DNA of 64,000 bases from Streptomyces acidicola. Lineage in GTDB: Bacteria; Actinomycetota; Actinomycetes; Streptomycetales; Streptomycetaceae. Where the stretch lies: the NCBI RefSeq assembly GCF_009377235.1, contig NZ_VMNX01000002.1, positions 1-64,000 on the forward strand. Reading direction: 5' to 3'. Made by a program: the position numbers and the translations under genes. Below the pieces are notes generated by a model, which searched no databases, was not told the origin of the DNA, and saw only the letters and a list, made by a program, of their open reading frames with translations. Positions 34,084 through 43,305 of the stretch are shown here, piece by piece. How positions within the stretch are numbered: position 1 is the stretch's first letter; each line of letters begins with the position of its first letter.

Positions 34084-34575
34084 TTACGGGGCGAGTGGTC
34101 GGATGCCGAGAGGTTGATCGTTCACGAGCGCGGTGACGGTCTCGTGGAACGCCCTGAGAACATCGAGGAATCCGTCCCTGCCCCAGAGCGCGAGACCCAG
34201 AACGGCGAGGAATACGGCCGTCATGTGTACTGCCCCCGCGAGGTCTCGGCCCGACAACGTGCGCAGGGCCGACTGGTCCCCGCGGGCCCACGCCCGCGCT
34301 GCCTCGGCGACGGTGAACTCGTAGTGGGGCGGGGCTGCGGCGGCGACTTCGTCGGCATGCCGAACCAGGTGGTCCAGCTTCCACCGCTCGCCGGTCAACT
34401 CCATGATGCTGATGGTGGAGCGCAGCAGACCACTCAGCACGGCATACACCTTGATCCAGTTGCCGGCGTCCAGACCGGCCAGCGCGTCTTGCACCGCGAT
34501 GGCGTCGTGGTCCGCGTAGCCCCGGACAACGTCCATCGCGCGGTCGCGGGAGGTCTTCTCCGCTTCGTCGCTCAT
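34084..34575 (-). CDS. Hypothetical helical protein
   Basis: A 163-residue soluble protein that I do not recognise. It starts MSDEAEKTSRDRAMDVVRGY and is mostly helix by composition. The middle (GLLRSTISIMELTGERWKLDHLVRHADEVAAAA) and the region around FLAVLGLALWGRDGFLDVLRAF are hydrophobic but too interrupted for clear membrane segments. No strong ribosome site precedes the ATG at 34575. It lies downstream of the LacI gene on the same strand with a 275-base gap that holds nothing I can name. Confidence 0.6.
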   Translation of the reverse strand: MSDEAEKTSRDRAMDVVRGYADHDAIAVQDALAGLDAGNWIKVYAVLSGLLRSTISIMELTGERWKLDHLVRHADEVAAAAPPHYEFTVAEAARAWARGDQSALRTLSGRDLAGAVHMTAVFLAVLGLALWGRDGFLDVLRAFHETVTALVNDQPLGIRPLAP

Positions 34576-34850
34576 GTGGCTGACAGTAATGACTCGATGA
34601 GCGGCGGGAATCGGTCTCTTGGCGCAACGCGCATCGGAAGAAAGCACTAAGACCATGATCACTTCCGTGGACAAGAGCGTTGCCGCAGCTCTCGCTGACG
34701 TCGTCGACGGCAGGCCACCAGCAGCGCATCGGAGGTGAGCGAACAGGCGCAGACGGTGCTGCACGCCGGAAGCACTGCTCGGGTGGAGGTCGGAGGCGAT
34801 GCACGAGTCCTGGCGGCGGAACGCGGCTTCCCTGTCCTGGAGTCGCCGGT

Positions 34851-35888
34851 CTACGCCGGGGGAGGAGCCGTTGTCCGGCGCGGCACCAGAGTGGGCGAGA
34901 GCTTGACCTGTACCGGTGCCTTCTTACGGTCGGCGATCCGCTCAAGGAGAAGGCGTGCTGCGTTCCCGCCGATCTCGTGGCCCGCCTGGTCGACACTCGT
35001 GAGGGAAATCGGACCGAAGGAGGCGAAGGTGGTGTTGTCGTAACCGGCTACCGAGATGTCACCGGGAACGGACAGCCCGGCTTCGGTGAACGCCTCCAGC
35101 ACCCCCATGGCAACGATGTCCGCACCGGCGAAGACAGCCGTGGGACGGCGAGGGCGCGCGAGCAGTTTCTTCGCACCCTCGTACCCGCCCTGCTGGGTGT
35201 AGCTGGTGGAGACGATGTCGATCTCCTCGGCGAGGCCGAGGGACCGCATGGCACGTCGATAGCCGTCCGCGCGCTGGGCGTTGGGCATCTCCGCGATGCG
35301 CGTCGGGTCCGTCTCGTGGTGCTCGATGTGGGCGATCCGGCGGTGCCCGAGGTCGGCGAGGTGACCGACCATCAAGGACGCGCCTGTCACGTCGTCGTCC
35401 GTCACGGTGTCGTACACCGGAGAGTGCCCGTGGCGGCCGACGACCACGGTCGGTACGGCGGAGGCGATGCGCTGGAGATGGGCGCGCGGTGAGATCGGCG
35501 CGATCAGGATGATGCCGTCCATCCCGCGGTCGATCATGGCCTCCGTGACGCGCGCCTCCTCCTTCTCCCCGTTGCAACCGGGGCCGAGGAAGACCTGGTA
35601 GTCGGTGTCCGTGAGCCGGTCGGTGATCCCGTCGAGGATCTCGGGGAAGAAGGGATTGCGGATGTCGGGCAGCATCACGCCGATGGTGTACGTCTGGCCG
35701 CGCAGGCCCCGGGCGGCCGCAAGCGGACGGTAGCCCAGCTCGTCGATCGCCCGGCGCACCTTCGCGCGCATCTCGGGACTGGCTCCGTAGGCGTTGCGCA
35801 GCACCTTGGAGACCGCGGTCGTGGACACCTGGGCGTGACGCGCGACGTCGACGATCGTGACGCGGCGAGGCTGTGCTGGCGGCTCCAT
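34851..35888 (-). CDS. LacI-family repressor of the sugar ABC/rhamnosidase genes
   Basis: A 345-residue LacI/GalR protein. The HTH lies at about 9-33 (RVTIVDVARHAQVSTTAVSK), followed by the hinge (ELGYRPLAAARGLRG) and a periplasmic-binding-protein-like sensor (about 65-335; NPFFPEILDGI, DGIILIAP, AFTEAGLSVPGDISVAGYDN). It is divergent from the ABC importer. Operator-like GAAACGTT sites lie upstream of its own start, in the importer promoter region and before the GH78 gene. It probably represses all of them until a sugar derived from the rhamnoside binds. Confidence 0.92.
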   Translation of the reverse strand: MEPPAQPRRVTIVDVARHAQVSTTAVSKVLRNAYGASPEMRAKVRRAIDELGYRPLAAARGLRGQTYTIGVMLPDIRNPFFPEILDGITDRLTDTDYQVFLGPGCNGEKEEARVTEAMIDRGMDGIILIAPISPRAHLQRIASAVPTVVVGRHGHSPVYDTVTDDDVTGASLMVGHLADLGHRRIAHIEHHETDPTRIAEMPNAQRADGYRRAMRSLGLAEEIDIVSTSYTQQGGYEGAKKLLARPRRPTAVFAGADIVAMGVLEAFTEAGLSVPGDISVAGYDNTTFASFGPISLTSVDQAGHEIGGNAARLLLERIADRKKAPVQVKLSPTLVPRRTTAPPPA

Positions 35889-35909
35889 CGCGGTGTCCTC
35901 CGGCGAAGT

Positions 35910-35922
35910 GGGAAACGTTGCC
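35910..35922. promoter_or_regulatory. LacI operator-like site upstream of the LacI gene
   Basis: GGGAAACGTTGCC, an imperfect copy of the GAAACGTTTC core, 22 bases upstream of the LacI start. Suggests autoregulation. Confidence 0.55.
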
Positions 35923-36038
35923 GCAGAGTGTACGGACGGAGCCGTGGCTCAGTAAGGCCACACCACATCAACCCGGATCAGTCGTTGCTGGCCGGGAGGG
36001 CGTCCTCGCCGTAACAGGTACGCAGCGTGCGCGGCATC

Positions 36039-36096
36039 TTGACGTCATGCAGGACGCTCTCTAGGGTCTGGCAGCACCCTTTGGGAAACGTTACCC
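36039..36096 (+). promoter_or_regulatory. Promoter and LacI operator for the sugar ABC operon
   Basis: TTGACG at 36039-36044 and TAGGGT at 36062-36067 are 17 bases apart, a good HrdB-type promoter facing the importer. GGGAAACGTTACCC, 12 of 14 bases symmetric, lies at 36083-36096, just past the expected transcription start. A repressor bound there would block initiation. Confidence 0.7.
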
Positions 36097-36217
36097 ACGC
36101 ACAGAAGCCGGAGCCGCGCACCCGGTACCGGACCAGATCCCGAAGATGTGGAAACCGGCTCGCCGCCCGGCGGTGCGAGCCTTCCGAAGCTCTGACATTG
36201 CCATGACCGCGCCACCG

Positions 36218-36233
36218 CTTGAAACGTTTCAAG
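36218..36233. promoter_or_regulatory. Perfect LacI palindrome before the first permease gene
   Basis: CTTGAAACGTTTCAAG is a perfect 16-base palindrome, 14 bases upstream of the GTG start and just before the AAGGAAGGGG ribosome site. It is the best match to the LacI/GalR consensus in the window. Confidence 0.75.
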
Positions 36234-36247
36234 GAAGGGGTCCGCCT

Positions 36248-37195
36248 GTGATCCTCGCCCCGCACGAGCACCTGACGGACCACGACCGAACTCCCGGCAC
36301 CGCGCCGGTGGCCAAGGCACGCCGCACCCGCAACACCCCGCCCTGGTGGTTCGCGCTGCCCGCACTGCTGCTGTTCGCCTTCGTCGTCCTGGTGCCGAGC
36401 GCTCGCGGCGTCTACTACGCCTTCACCGACTGGGACGGCCTCGACCCCCACTTCTCCTTCGTCGGACTGGGCAACTTCGCCGACATGTTCATCGACGCCG
36501 ACGCCAAGCAGGCCATCTGGCACACCCTGCTCATCGCCGTGTCGATCACGGTCGTACAGAACGCGCTGGGCCTGGCGTTGGCCCTCGGGGTCAACACGGC
36601 CATCAAGTCCCGCAATGTCCTCCGGGTGTTCCTGTTCGCCCCCGCCGTGATCACCCCGATCGTGACCGCCTATCTCTGGCGCAACCTGCTCGGCCCGGAG
36701 GGCGCCGTCAACAGTCTGCTGGGCGCTGTGGGGCTGGACGACTGGCAGCAGGACTGGCTGGGCAGTCCGAGCCTCGCGCTGTGGGCCGTGGTCGGGGTGA
36801 TCGTGTGGCAGTTCGCGGGCTACTCCATGGTCATCTTCCTCGCCGGGCTGCAGTCGGTACCGAAGGAGATCCATGAGGCCGCGGCGATGGACGGAGCCGG
36901 TCCCGCGCGGCGCTTCTGGTCGGTGACCCGGCCGCTGCTGGCGCCGGCGTTCACCATCAACCTGATGCTGTCGATCATCGGCGGGATAAAACTCTTCGAC
37001 CAGGTGTACGCGCTGACCGGCGGCGGACCGGGGCACGCGACCGACACCATCTCGACGCTGATCTACAAAGACGCCTTCACGCTGGGCGAGTTCGGCTACA
37101 GCATCGCCCTCGCGGTGGTCCTGACGATCATCGTGGCGGTCGCGTCCACCGGGCAGTACCTCGTGCTGGCCCGTAACGAGAGGGCAGCGTCATGA
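36248..37195 (+). CDS. Sugar ABC transporter permease 1
   Basis: A 315-residue MalF/UgpA-type permease. Six helices are predicted between about 35 and 305. The EAA loop that docks on the ATPase is EAAAMDGAGPARRFWSVTRP (about 210-230). GTG 36248 has AAGGAAGGGG upstream; the longer frame to 36146 crosses the LacI palindrome and lacks a ribosome site. Overlaps the next permease by four bases (ATGA). No ATPase gene is in the operon, so a shared MsiK-type ATPase elsewhere must energise it, which is typical for Streptomyces sugar importers. Confidence 0.93.
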   Translation: MILAPHEHLTDHDRTPGTAPVAKARRTRNTPPWWFALPALLLFAFVVLVPSARGVYYAFTDWDGLDPHFSFVGLGNFADMFIDADAKQAIWHTLLIAVSITVVQNALGLALALGVNTAIKSRNVLRVFLFAPAVITPIVTAYLWRNLLGPEGAVNSLLGAVGLDDWQQDWLGSPSLALWAVVGVIVWQFAGYSMVIFLAGLQSVPKEIHEAAAMDGAGPARRFWSVTRPLLAPAFTINLMLSIIGGIKLFDQVYALTGGGPGHATDTISTLIYKDAFTLGEFGYSIALAVVLTIIVAVASTGQYLVLARNERAAS

Positions 37196-38013
37196 ACCGC
37201 TACCGCCGACGCACTCTCGCCCTGGAACTGACGATGATCGCCGCCGCCCTGTTCGTGGGCTTCCCGGTGTACGTCCTGGTCAACCTCGCGGTACGGCCGA
37301 CGTCGGACACCTCCTCGCCCATGGCGCCGACCGCCTCGCCGACCCTGGACAACTTCACACAGGCCTGGCAGCAGGGCGCGCTCGGCGGAGCGCTCGCCAA
37401 CAGCGTGCTGGTGACGGCCTGCAGCGTCGCCATCGTGCTGGCCGTTTCGTCCCTCGCCGCGTATCCGCTGGCCCGCGTCACGGCACGCTGGTCACGGGGA
37501 GCGTATCTGCTGGTCCTCCTCGGCCTCGTGCTGCCCTTCCAACTCGCCTCGCTGCCGCTCTACCAGACCATGCGTGACCTGGGTCTGCTCGGCACCCCAT
37601 GGGCCCTCGTCCTCTTCTACTCCGGTCTGCAGGTGCCGTTCACCGTCTTCCTCTATACCGGCTTCCTGCGCGCCCTGCCTCGCGATTTCGAGGACGCCGC
37701 GATGATCGACGGCTGCACACCTCTGCAGGGTTTCCGGTACGTGGTGCTGCCGATGCTCAAGCCCGTCACCGTGACGGCTCTGGTGCTCAACGCGGTCGCC
37801 GTGTGGAACGACTTCTTCACCCCGCTGCTGTACCTCAGCGGCAGCGCCCAGCAGACCATGCCGGTCGCGATCGCGGGCTTCGTCGGTCAGTACGTCACCG
37901 ACTGGAACCTCATCTTCGCCGCCTTGGTGATCAGCATCCTGCCCGTCCTGATCGTCTACTTCCTGCTGCAGCGCAGCATCATCAACGGCTTCGCGGGAGG
38001 GCTGCGGGGATGA
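37192..38013 (+). CDS. Sugar ABC transporter permease 2
   Basis: A 273-residue MalG/UgpE-type permease with six helices. The EAA motif is EDAAMIDGCTPLQGFRYVVL (about 164-183). It overlaps permease 1 by ATGA. Together they form the membrane channel for a sugar whose identity cannot be read from the permeases; the neighbouring rhamnosidase suggests rhamnose or a rhamnoside. Confidence 0.93.
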   Translation: MNRYRRRTLALELTMIAAALFVGFPVYVLVNLAVRPTSDTSSPMAPTASPTLDNFTQAWQQGALGGALANSVLVTACSVAIVLAVSSLAAYPLARVTARWSRGAYLLVLLGLVLPFQLASLPLYQTMRDLGLLGTPWALVLFYSGLQVPFTVFLYTGFLRALPRDFEDAAMIDGCTPLQGFRYVVLPMLKPVTVTALVLNAVAVWNDFFTPLLYLSGSAQQTMPVAIAGFVGQYVTDWNLIFAALVISILPVLIVYFLLQRSIINGFAGGLRG

Positions 38014-38086
38014 CACGCGACGCCCACGACTCACGCGGCACCCATGACTCACGCACGACCGCGGCCTCTTCTCCCAGGGAGACATC

Positions 38087-39352
38087 ATGAAGACACGCAT
38101 ACCAACGGTCCTGCTGGCCGCGGTGACAGCAACTGCCCTCCTGACCGCCTGCGGCGGCGGCACCAAGGCGGGCGGCTCCGGCGGTGAATCCACGACGTTG
38201 ACGCTCGCCTCGATCGACCAGGGCTCCGTCGAAGATGTCGTCAAGGCATTCGAAGAGGCCAACCCGGGCGTCAAGGTCCGCTACACCACCAGCAGCGCCG
38301 ACCAGTACCAGCAGCAGATCCGGACCCAGCTCTCCTCGGGCACCGCACCCGACGTGATGTCGGTCTGGCCGGGCAACGGCAACCCCGGCGCCGTCCACGT
38401 CCTGGCCAAGCCGGGTTACCTGCGTGATCTCTCGGACCAGTCCTGGGCCGCCAAGCTGCCCGACGCGATGAAATCCGTCGCCCGGTACGAGGGGAAGACC
38501 TACAACGCGGTCTTCGGGCAGAACGGCATCGGCGCCGTCTACAACCAGCAGGCCATGGAAAAGGCCGGACTCACCCCACCTGACACCTGGACCGGGCTCC
38601 TGGAGTTCTGCCGGGCCGCGAAGGCCAAGGGAACCGCGGCCTTCGCGCTGGGCAACCAGGACAACTGGGTGACCCAAATCGTCCTGTACGCGCTGGCCGC
38701 CACGACCGTCTACGGCGACGACCGCGACTTCGACAAGAAGATGCAGGCGGGACAGGCCACGTTCGCGGAGTCACCCTGGGCCACGGCCCTGGACAAGTAC
38801 CTGACGATGGAAAGGACCGGCTGCTTCCAGAAGAACCCCCTCGGCACCAACTACGAAGCCGGCCAGCGACTCGCGGCCACGGGCAAGACACTCGGTATCG
38901 TCCAGGGGAACTGGATCATCGCCCTCCTGAAGCAGAAGAACCCCAAGGCCACGTTCACCCTCAAGGCCCTGCCTGCCACCGACGACCCGTCCGGGACCAT
39001 CATCCCGGCCGCCGCGGGTGCCGGCTACGGGGTCAACGCCAAGGCGAAGAACGAAGAGCTGGCGCTGAAGTTCGTGAACTTCGTGATGTCGCCCAAGGGC
39101 ATGAACCTGTTCGTCAAGAAGCAGGGCGGTCTTCCCTCGCTCCCTGACACGGGCTATGCGGTCGACCCGGCGCTGAGTGAATTCTCCAGGTTCATCAAGG
39201 CGGACCGCACGGTGCCGTTCATGGACCAACTGTGGCCCAACGCCAAGGTCCAGCAGACCATGCTCAGCGGGCTCCAGGAGATCTTCAGCGGCCAGTCCAC
39301 GCCCGACAAGCTCCTCAAGGAAATGGACGCCGACTACAAGGCCGGAAGCTGA
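38087..39352 (+). CDS. Sugar-binding lipoprotein of the ABC importer
   Basis: A 421-residue extracellular solute-binding protein (family 1). The signal peptide ends in the lipobox LLTAC with Cys22 as the lipid anchor. The mature protein has the usual two-lobe layout (TLASIDQGSVEDVVKAFEEA, PDVMSVWPGNGNP, ALGNQDNWVTQIVL, AGAGYGVNAKAKNEELALKF). It is 73 bases after permease 2; the 5' leader contains two short GACTCACGC copies. Delivers the sugar to the two permeases. Confidence 0.93.
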   Translation: MKTRIPTVLLAAVTATALLTACGGGTKAGGSGGESTTLTLASIDQGSVEDVVKAFEEANPGVKVRYTTSSADQYQQQIRTQLSSGTAPDVMSVWPGNGNPGAVHVLAKPGYLRDLSDQSWAAKLPDAMKSVARYEGKTYNAVFGQNGIGAVYNQQAMEKAGLTPPDTWTGLLEFCRAAKAKGTAAFALGNQDNWVTQIVLYALAATTVYGDDRDFDKKMQAGQATFAESPWATALDKYLTMERTGCFQKNPLGTNYEAGQRLAATGKTLGIVQGNWIIALLKQKNPKATFTLKALPATDDPSGTIIPAAAGAGYGVNAKAKNEELALKFVNFVMSPKGMNLFVKKQGGLPSLPDTGYAVDPALSEFSRFIKADRTVPFMDQLWPNAKVQQTMLSGLQEIFSGQSTPDKLLKEMDADYKAGS

Positions 39353-39405
39353 CCATCGCGCCGTCGGCCGCCTGTGGTGGCCGACGGCACCCCACGATGC
39401 ACCAA

Positions 39406-39417
39406 TGAAACGTTCCA
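39406..39417. promoter_or_regulatory. LacI operator-like site before the secreted rhamnosidase gene
   Basis: TGAAACGTTCCA differs from a perfect TGAAACGTTTCA palindrome by one base. It lies 63 bases upstream of the GH78 start, so this gene probably belongs to the same LacI regulon. Confidence 0.55.
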
Positions 39418-39479
39418 GTGACCATGGTCCACCTGGACCGACGCCTGAACGATCGCCGGAATACCGAAAGGAAGACGGT

Positions 39480-42400
39480 GTGAACCATGAAACCCACAGC
39501 GCGGACGGTGCCGACAGCGGAGCCGAGGAGGGAACCCGCCCTCGTACGGACAGTGCGGGAGTCCGTCGTCGAACCGTGCTCGCCGCGACGGTCGGCGCCG
39601 TGTCGGTAGGGAGTGCTGCCATGGGAGGCGGCACGAGTGTCGCGGCAGCGTCCCGTCGTGCGGAGGACGGCGCCGTGTCAGGGCTGACCGTCGAACACCG
39701 CACTGACCCCCTCGGCGTGGATGCCACGAGACCGCGCTTCGGGTGGCGCATGTCGTCCCCCGCCCGGGGCCGGAGCCAGGGCGCCTATCAGATCCTCGTC
39801 GCGAGTTCCCAGGACAAGCTGACCGCTGCCCGCGCCGACGTCTGGAACAGCGGTCGTGTCAGGTCGTCCGACTCGGTGGCCGTCCGCTATGCCGGCAAGC
39901 CCCTCCACCCCTCGACCCGTTACCACTGGACCGTCACCGTCTGGGACGCGGATGGCCGTGTGGTGGGTACCGCCCCTGGGGTCTTCTTCGAGACCGGCCT
40001 CATGAGCACCGACGGCGTCACCGGCTGGGACGGGGCGCAGTGGATCGGAATGAAGGGAAAGGCACCCAACTCACCCGGCGCACCGATGCTGCGCGCCGAG
40101 ACCCCCCTGGAAACGAAGGACAAGAGCCGGGCCCGGGTGCGCGAGGCGAGGCTCTACGTCTCCGCCCTCGGGGTCTACGACGCATACGTCAACGGGCACC
40201 ACGTCACTGTTCCGCAGGACGGCGGCACCACCATCGAACTGCTGCCCCCGGGCTGGACGAACTACGACGTACGCGTCAACTACATGACCTACGACGTCAC
40301 GGACCTCGTGGCGCGCGAACAGACAGTGACCCTGGCCGCCGTCCTGGGCAACGGCTGGTACAACGGCCGCGTCTCCAACGGCAGCACGTACTACGCGAAG
40401 AACGGCAACGCCCTGGCCCTCAAGGCCAGGTTGCTGATCCAGTACACGGACGGCACGTCACAGTCCGTCGTCACGGACCCGGACAACGGCTGGAGGGCCA
40501 CCGACACGGGCCCCTACCGATCCGACGACATCTACGACGGCCAGACCTTCGACGCCCGCGAGGAACTGCCGGGCTGGACGTCGTCCGGCTTCGACGACAC
40601 CGCGTGGTCGGACGTGGAGCGGGTCCCCTTCGCCACCAAGTACCCGGACGCACAGCTACTCGCCTATCCTTCCGAGTCGGCACGCCTGATGCCCCGCTGG
40701 GACCGCCGGCCACAGTCCATCACCGTCGCCACAGGGGTGACCGGCAAGGGCAGCAGCCCCCATGGCAGGGGCCGCATCGTCGTGGATCCGGCCCGGACAG
40801 TGACCGACCCCGCCAGGGCGGCCTCCGCCTCGGTCACGATCCGCACCGGCGACACCGCCATCTTCGACCTCGGCCAGAACATGGTCGGCGTGGCCCACTA
40901 CGCCCTGCGCGGCCCGGCCGGAACCCAGGTCGAGTTCAGGTTCGGCGAGATACTCAACGACGACAGCGCCGGCGCCGACGGCCCCGAGGGCTCCGTCTAC
41001 CGTGCCAACCTCCGCAGCGCCAAGGCCACCAGCACGTACCTCCTCAAGGGCGACCGGCATGGCGAGACCCACCAGGACTCCCTGACCTTCTACGGCTTCC
41101 GCTATGTGTCCGTCACCGCGACGGACACGGTCACGATCACCGGCCTGACCGGAAAGGTCGCCACGTCCGCGATCCGCGAGACCGGCACCGTCACCACCAA
41201 CGATCCCGACATCAACCAACTGGCGAGCAACATACGGTGGGGCCAGCGCGGCAACTACCTCTGGGTGCCCACCGACTGCCCGCAACGCGACGAACGCGTC
41301 GGCTGGACGGGCGACACCCAGGTCTTCGCCACGACCGGCCTGTACAACGCGGACACGGGTGTCTTCCTCAGCCATTTCCAGGACACGGTCGTCGACTCCC
41401 AGACCATCTACGGTGTGGACAAGGCGCAGTTCACCGTGGTCGCCCCGGGCGGACGCTACAACTTCCAGGGCGGAGGCAGCGGTTGGGCGGACTGCGGTGT
41501 CATCGTGCCGTGGACCGTGTGGCAGATGACCGGGGACGCAACCATCGTCAGGGACAGCTGGCCGGCGATGGTCCGCTACCTGGACTGGATCCGGCAGCAG
41601 ACCGGTGACACCTACGCCGGACAGGGATCCCTCACCGGCGACTGGCTGGCGCCGCAGAAGACCAGTGCTCAGCTCATGAGCGACGTCTACTACGGCTACG
41701 TCGCGCGGTTGATGGCGCAGATGGCCCTCGCGATCGGCAGGCCGTCGGAAGGCGAAGCGTACAAGGAGCTCTTCGGGCGCATCAGGCAGGCGTTCATCAC
41801 CAAGTACCTCGGGACCGAGGGCGGTCGGGTCACCGTCAAGTCCAGCCTCGGCGACGCCTCCCCGATCGAACCGGGCGCCGACCCCAACCAGAAGACGGAG
41901 GACAACAGTCAGACGGCGCTGCTGTGGGTCCTCAAGCTCGGCTTCTACGAGACGGAGGCGCAGCGCCGCACTGTTGTCGGGCTGCTGGCGGACAACATCG
42001 GCAACGACGCGGCCTACAAGGCGGCCCACCCGAACAGCAGCCGGGTCAGGTACGCCGAGAACACGCTGTCCGTCGGCTTCCTCGGCGTCAACGTCCTCGC
42101 CCCCGTCCTCAGCGACGAGGGCCGCACCGACCTCGCTTACAAGCTGCTCCACCAGGACGCGCTGCCGTCCTGGCTCTTCTCGGTGAAGAACGGCGCCACC
42201 ACCGTGTGGGAGCGCTGGAATTCCTACTCCCAGGACGACGGGTTCGGCCCGGTCAGTATGAACTCCTTCAACCACTACGCCTACGGCGCGATCATGGAGT
42301 GGATGTACGCGTACATGGCGGGTATCGCCCGAGACCCGAACCACCCCGGATTCAAGCGCTTCCTGCTGCAACCCCACATCGATCCCACGGGCCGGATCAC

Positions 42401-42671
42401 GCATGTGTCGAGCACGTACGAGTCGCCGTACGGCGAGATCCGCAGCGAGTGGACGGTCGACGACGCGAGCAGGACCCTGGCGTACGAAGCAGCCGTGCCC
42501 CCGAACAGTGAGGCGACGCTGCACCTTCCGTCCGCCTCGGCCGACTCCGTCCGCGAAGGACGGACGCCGCTGTCCCGCGTGGACGGTGTGCGCTTCCTCG
42601 GCCACACGGACGGCGTGTCCTCGTACCGCGTGCCCTCCGGACGGTACCGAATGACCGCCCACCTGCGCTGA
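39480..42671 (+). CDS. Tat-exported GH78 alpha-L-rhamnosidase
   Basis: A 1063-residue glycoside hydrolase. The N-terminus has RRRTVLAATVGAVSVGSA (about 29-46), a twin-arginine signal. Fibronectin-like and carbohydrate-binding modules (about 70-530, including LYVSALGVYDAYVNG and AAVLGNGWYNGRVS) precede the GH78 (alpha/alpha)6 barrel. The general-acid motif is TDCPQRDERVGWTGD (about 598-612), and VWERWNS with the base Glu is at about 908. GTG 39480 follows AAAGGAAG. It cleaves terminal alpha-L-rhamnose outside the cell, feeding the linked ABC importer. A terminator hairpin follows. Confidence 0.92.
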   Translation: MNHETHSADGADSGAEEGTRPRTDSAGVRRRTVLAATVGAVSVGSAAMGGGTSVAAASRRAEDGAVSGLTVEHRTDPLGVDATRPRFGWRMSSPARGRSQGAYQILVASSQDKLTAARADVWNSGRVRSSDSVAVRYAGKPLHPSTRYHWTVTVWDADGRVVGTAPGVFFETGLMSTDGVTGWDGAQWIGMKGKAPNSPGAPMLRAETPLETKDKSRARVREARLYVSALGVYDAYVNGHHVTVPQDGGTTIELLPPGWTNYDVRVNYMTYDVTDLVAREQTVTLAAVLGNGWYNGRVSNGSTYYAKNGNALALKARLLIQYTDGTSQSVVTDPDNGWRATDTGPYRSDDIYDGQTFDAREELPGWTSSGFDDTAWSDVERVPFATKYPDAQLLAYPSESARLMPRWDRRPQSITVATGVTGKGSSPHGRGRIVVDPARTVTDPARAASASVTIRTGDTAIFDLGQNMVGVAHYALRGPAGTQVEFRFGEILNDDSAGADGPEGSVYRANLRSAKATSTYLLKGDRHGETHQDSLTFYGFRYVSVTATDTVTITGLTGKVATSAIRETGTVTTNDPDINQLASNIRWGQRGNYLWVPTDCPQRDERVGWTGDTQVFATTGLYNADTGVFLSHFQDTVVDSQTIYGVDKAQFTVVAPGGRYNFQGGGSGWADCGVIVPWTVWQMTGDATIVRDSWPAMVRYLDWIRQQTGDTYAGQGSLTGDWLAPQKTSAQLMSDVYYGYVARLMAQMALAIGRPSEGEAYKELFGRIRQAFITKYLGTEGGRVTVKSSLGDASPIEPGADPNQKTEDNSQTALLWVLKLGFYETEAQRRTVVGLLADNIGNDAAYKAAHPNSSRVRYAENTLSVGFLGVNVLAPVLSDEGRTDLAYKLLHQDALPSWLFSVKNGATTVWERWNSYSQDDGFGPVSMNSFNHYAYGAIMEWMYAYMAGIARDPNHPGFKRFLLQPHIDPTGRITHVSSTYESPYGEIRSEWTVDDASRTLAYEAAVPPNSEATLHLPSASADSVREGRTPLSRVDGVRFLGHTDGVSSYRVPSGRYRMTAHLR

Positions 42672-42685
42672 TCGGTGGGGGCAGA

Positions 42686-42718
42686 GCGTCTGCGGTGCCA
42701 CGTGGGTACCGCAGACGC
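42686..42718 (+). terminator. Terminator after the secreted rhamnosidase gene
   Basis: GCGTCTGCGGT at 42686-42696 pairs exactly with ACCGCAGACGC at 42708-42718, 11-base loop, 14 bases after the stop. The remaining 260 bases up to the Rieske gene hold one more small hairpin (GGCTCG at 42729 with CGAGCC at 42741) and no gene I recognise. Confidence 0.8.
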
Positions 42719-42978
42719 GGGCACCCTGGGCTCGATGACACGAGCCGTCGCAGCGTCGCAGCTGCGCGGTTCGGCCGTGCCCCAGCGGCGTCACCCAGTG
42801 GCACACGAAGCCTTCGGAAGTACTAGTTCCATGTGCCGACGCGGACTCGGACCAGGGGCGCATCCCGGCACCGCCCCACGCCGCTAGCCTGGGCCATCGG
42901 CCCCACCCCCGTGCTGTCCGGGACGAGCACGGCGGTCCTGCCGTTGCACGACACCTTTCACATGCATCCAGGAGAACG

Positions 42979-43305
42979 ATGCTCGACAGCGGCTACACCC
43001 ACCTCTGCACGTTCGACGTGTTGGAAGAGAACATTCCCCGGCGCTTCGAGGTGGAGGGCGTCGCCGTCACCCTCGTTCTCACCGAGCAGCAGGTCTTCGC
43101 GATCCACGACACGTGCTCGCACAGCGCCGTTTCCCTCTCCGAAGGGGAGGTCGACGACTGCAGCATCGAATGCTGGCTGCACGCCTCCCGGTTCGACCTG
43201 CGTACCGGCAAGCCGCTCGATCCCCCGGCGACACGTCCCGTCCCGGTCTATCCGGTTCGGATCGACGACGGAAACGTGTACGTGCGTGTGACCGGAGAAG
43301 GCTGA
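42979..43305 (+). CDS. Rieske [2Fe-2S] ferredoxin-like protein
   Basis: A 108-residue small Rieske protein. The cluster ligands are C-x-H in DTCSHSAVSL and C-x-x-H in IECWLHASRF. It resembles the ferredoxin component of non-haem-iron dioxygenases or nitrite-reductase small subunits. CAGGAGAAC precedes the ATG. It overlaps the next gene (TGATG), so it is coupled to the TetR regulator. No oxygenase or reductase component lies nearby, so its redox partner is encoded elsewhere. Confidence 0.9.
   Translation: MLDSGYTHLCTFDVLEENIPRRFEVEGVAVTLVLTEQQVFAIHDTCSHSAVSLSEGEVDDCSIECWLHASRFDLRTGKPLDPPATRPVPVYPVRIDDGNVYVRVTGEG

Noticed and set aside
34576..34850. Possible gene between the unknown helical protein and LacI
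   Set aside because: Frames exist but none has a start with ribosome site or recognisable motif.
38771..39751. Minus-strand 326-residue frame across the binding protein and GH78 start
   Set aside because: Shadow of two clear plus-strand genes; no family pattern or ribosome site.
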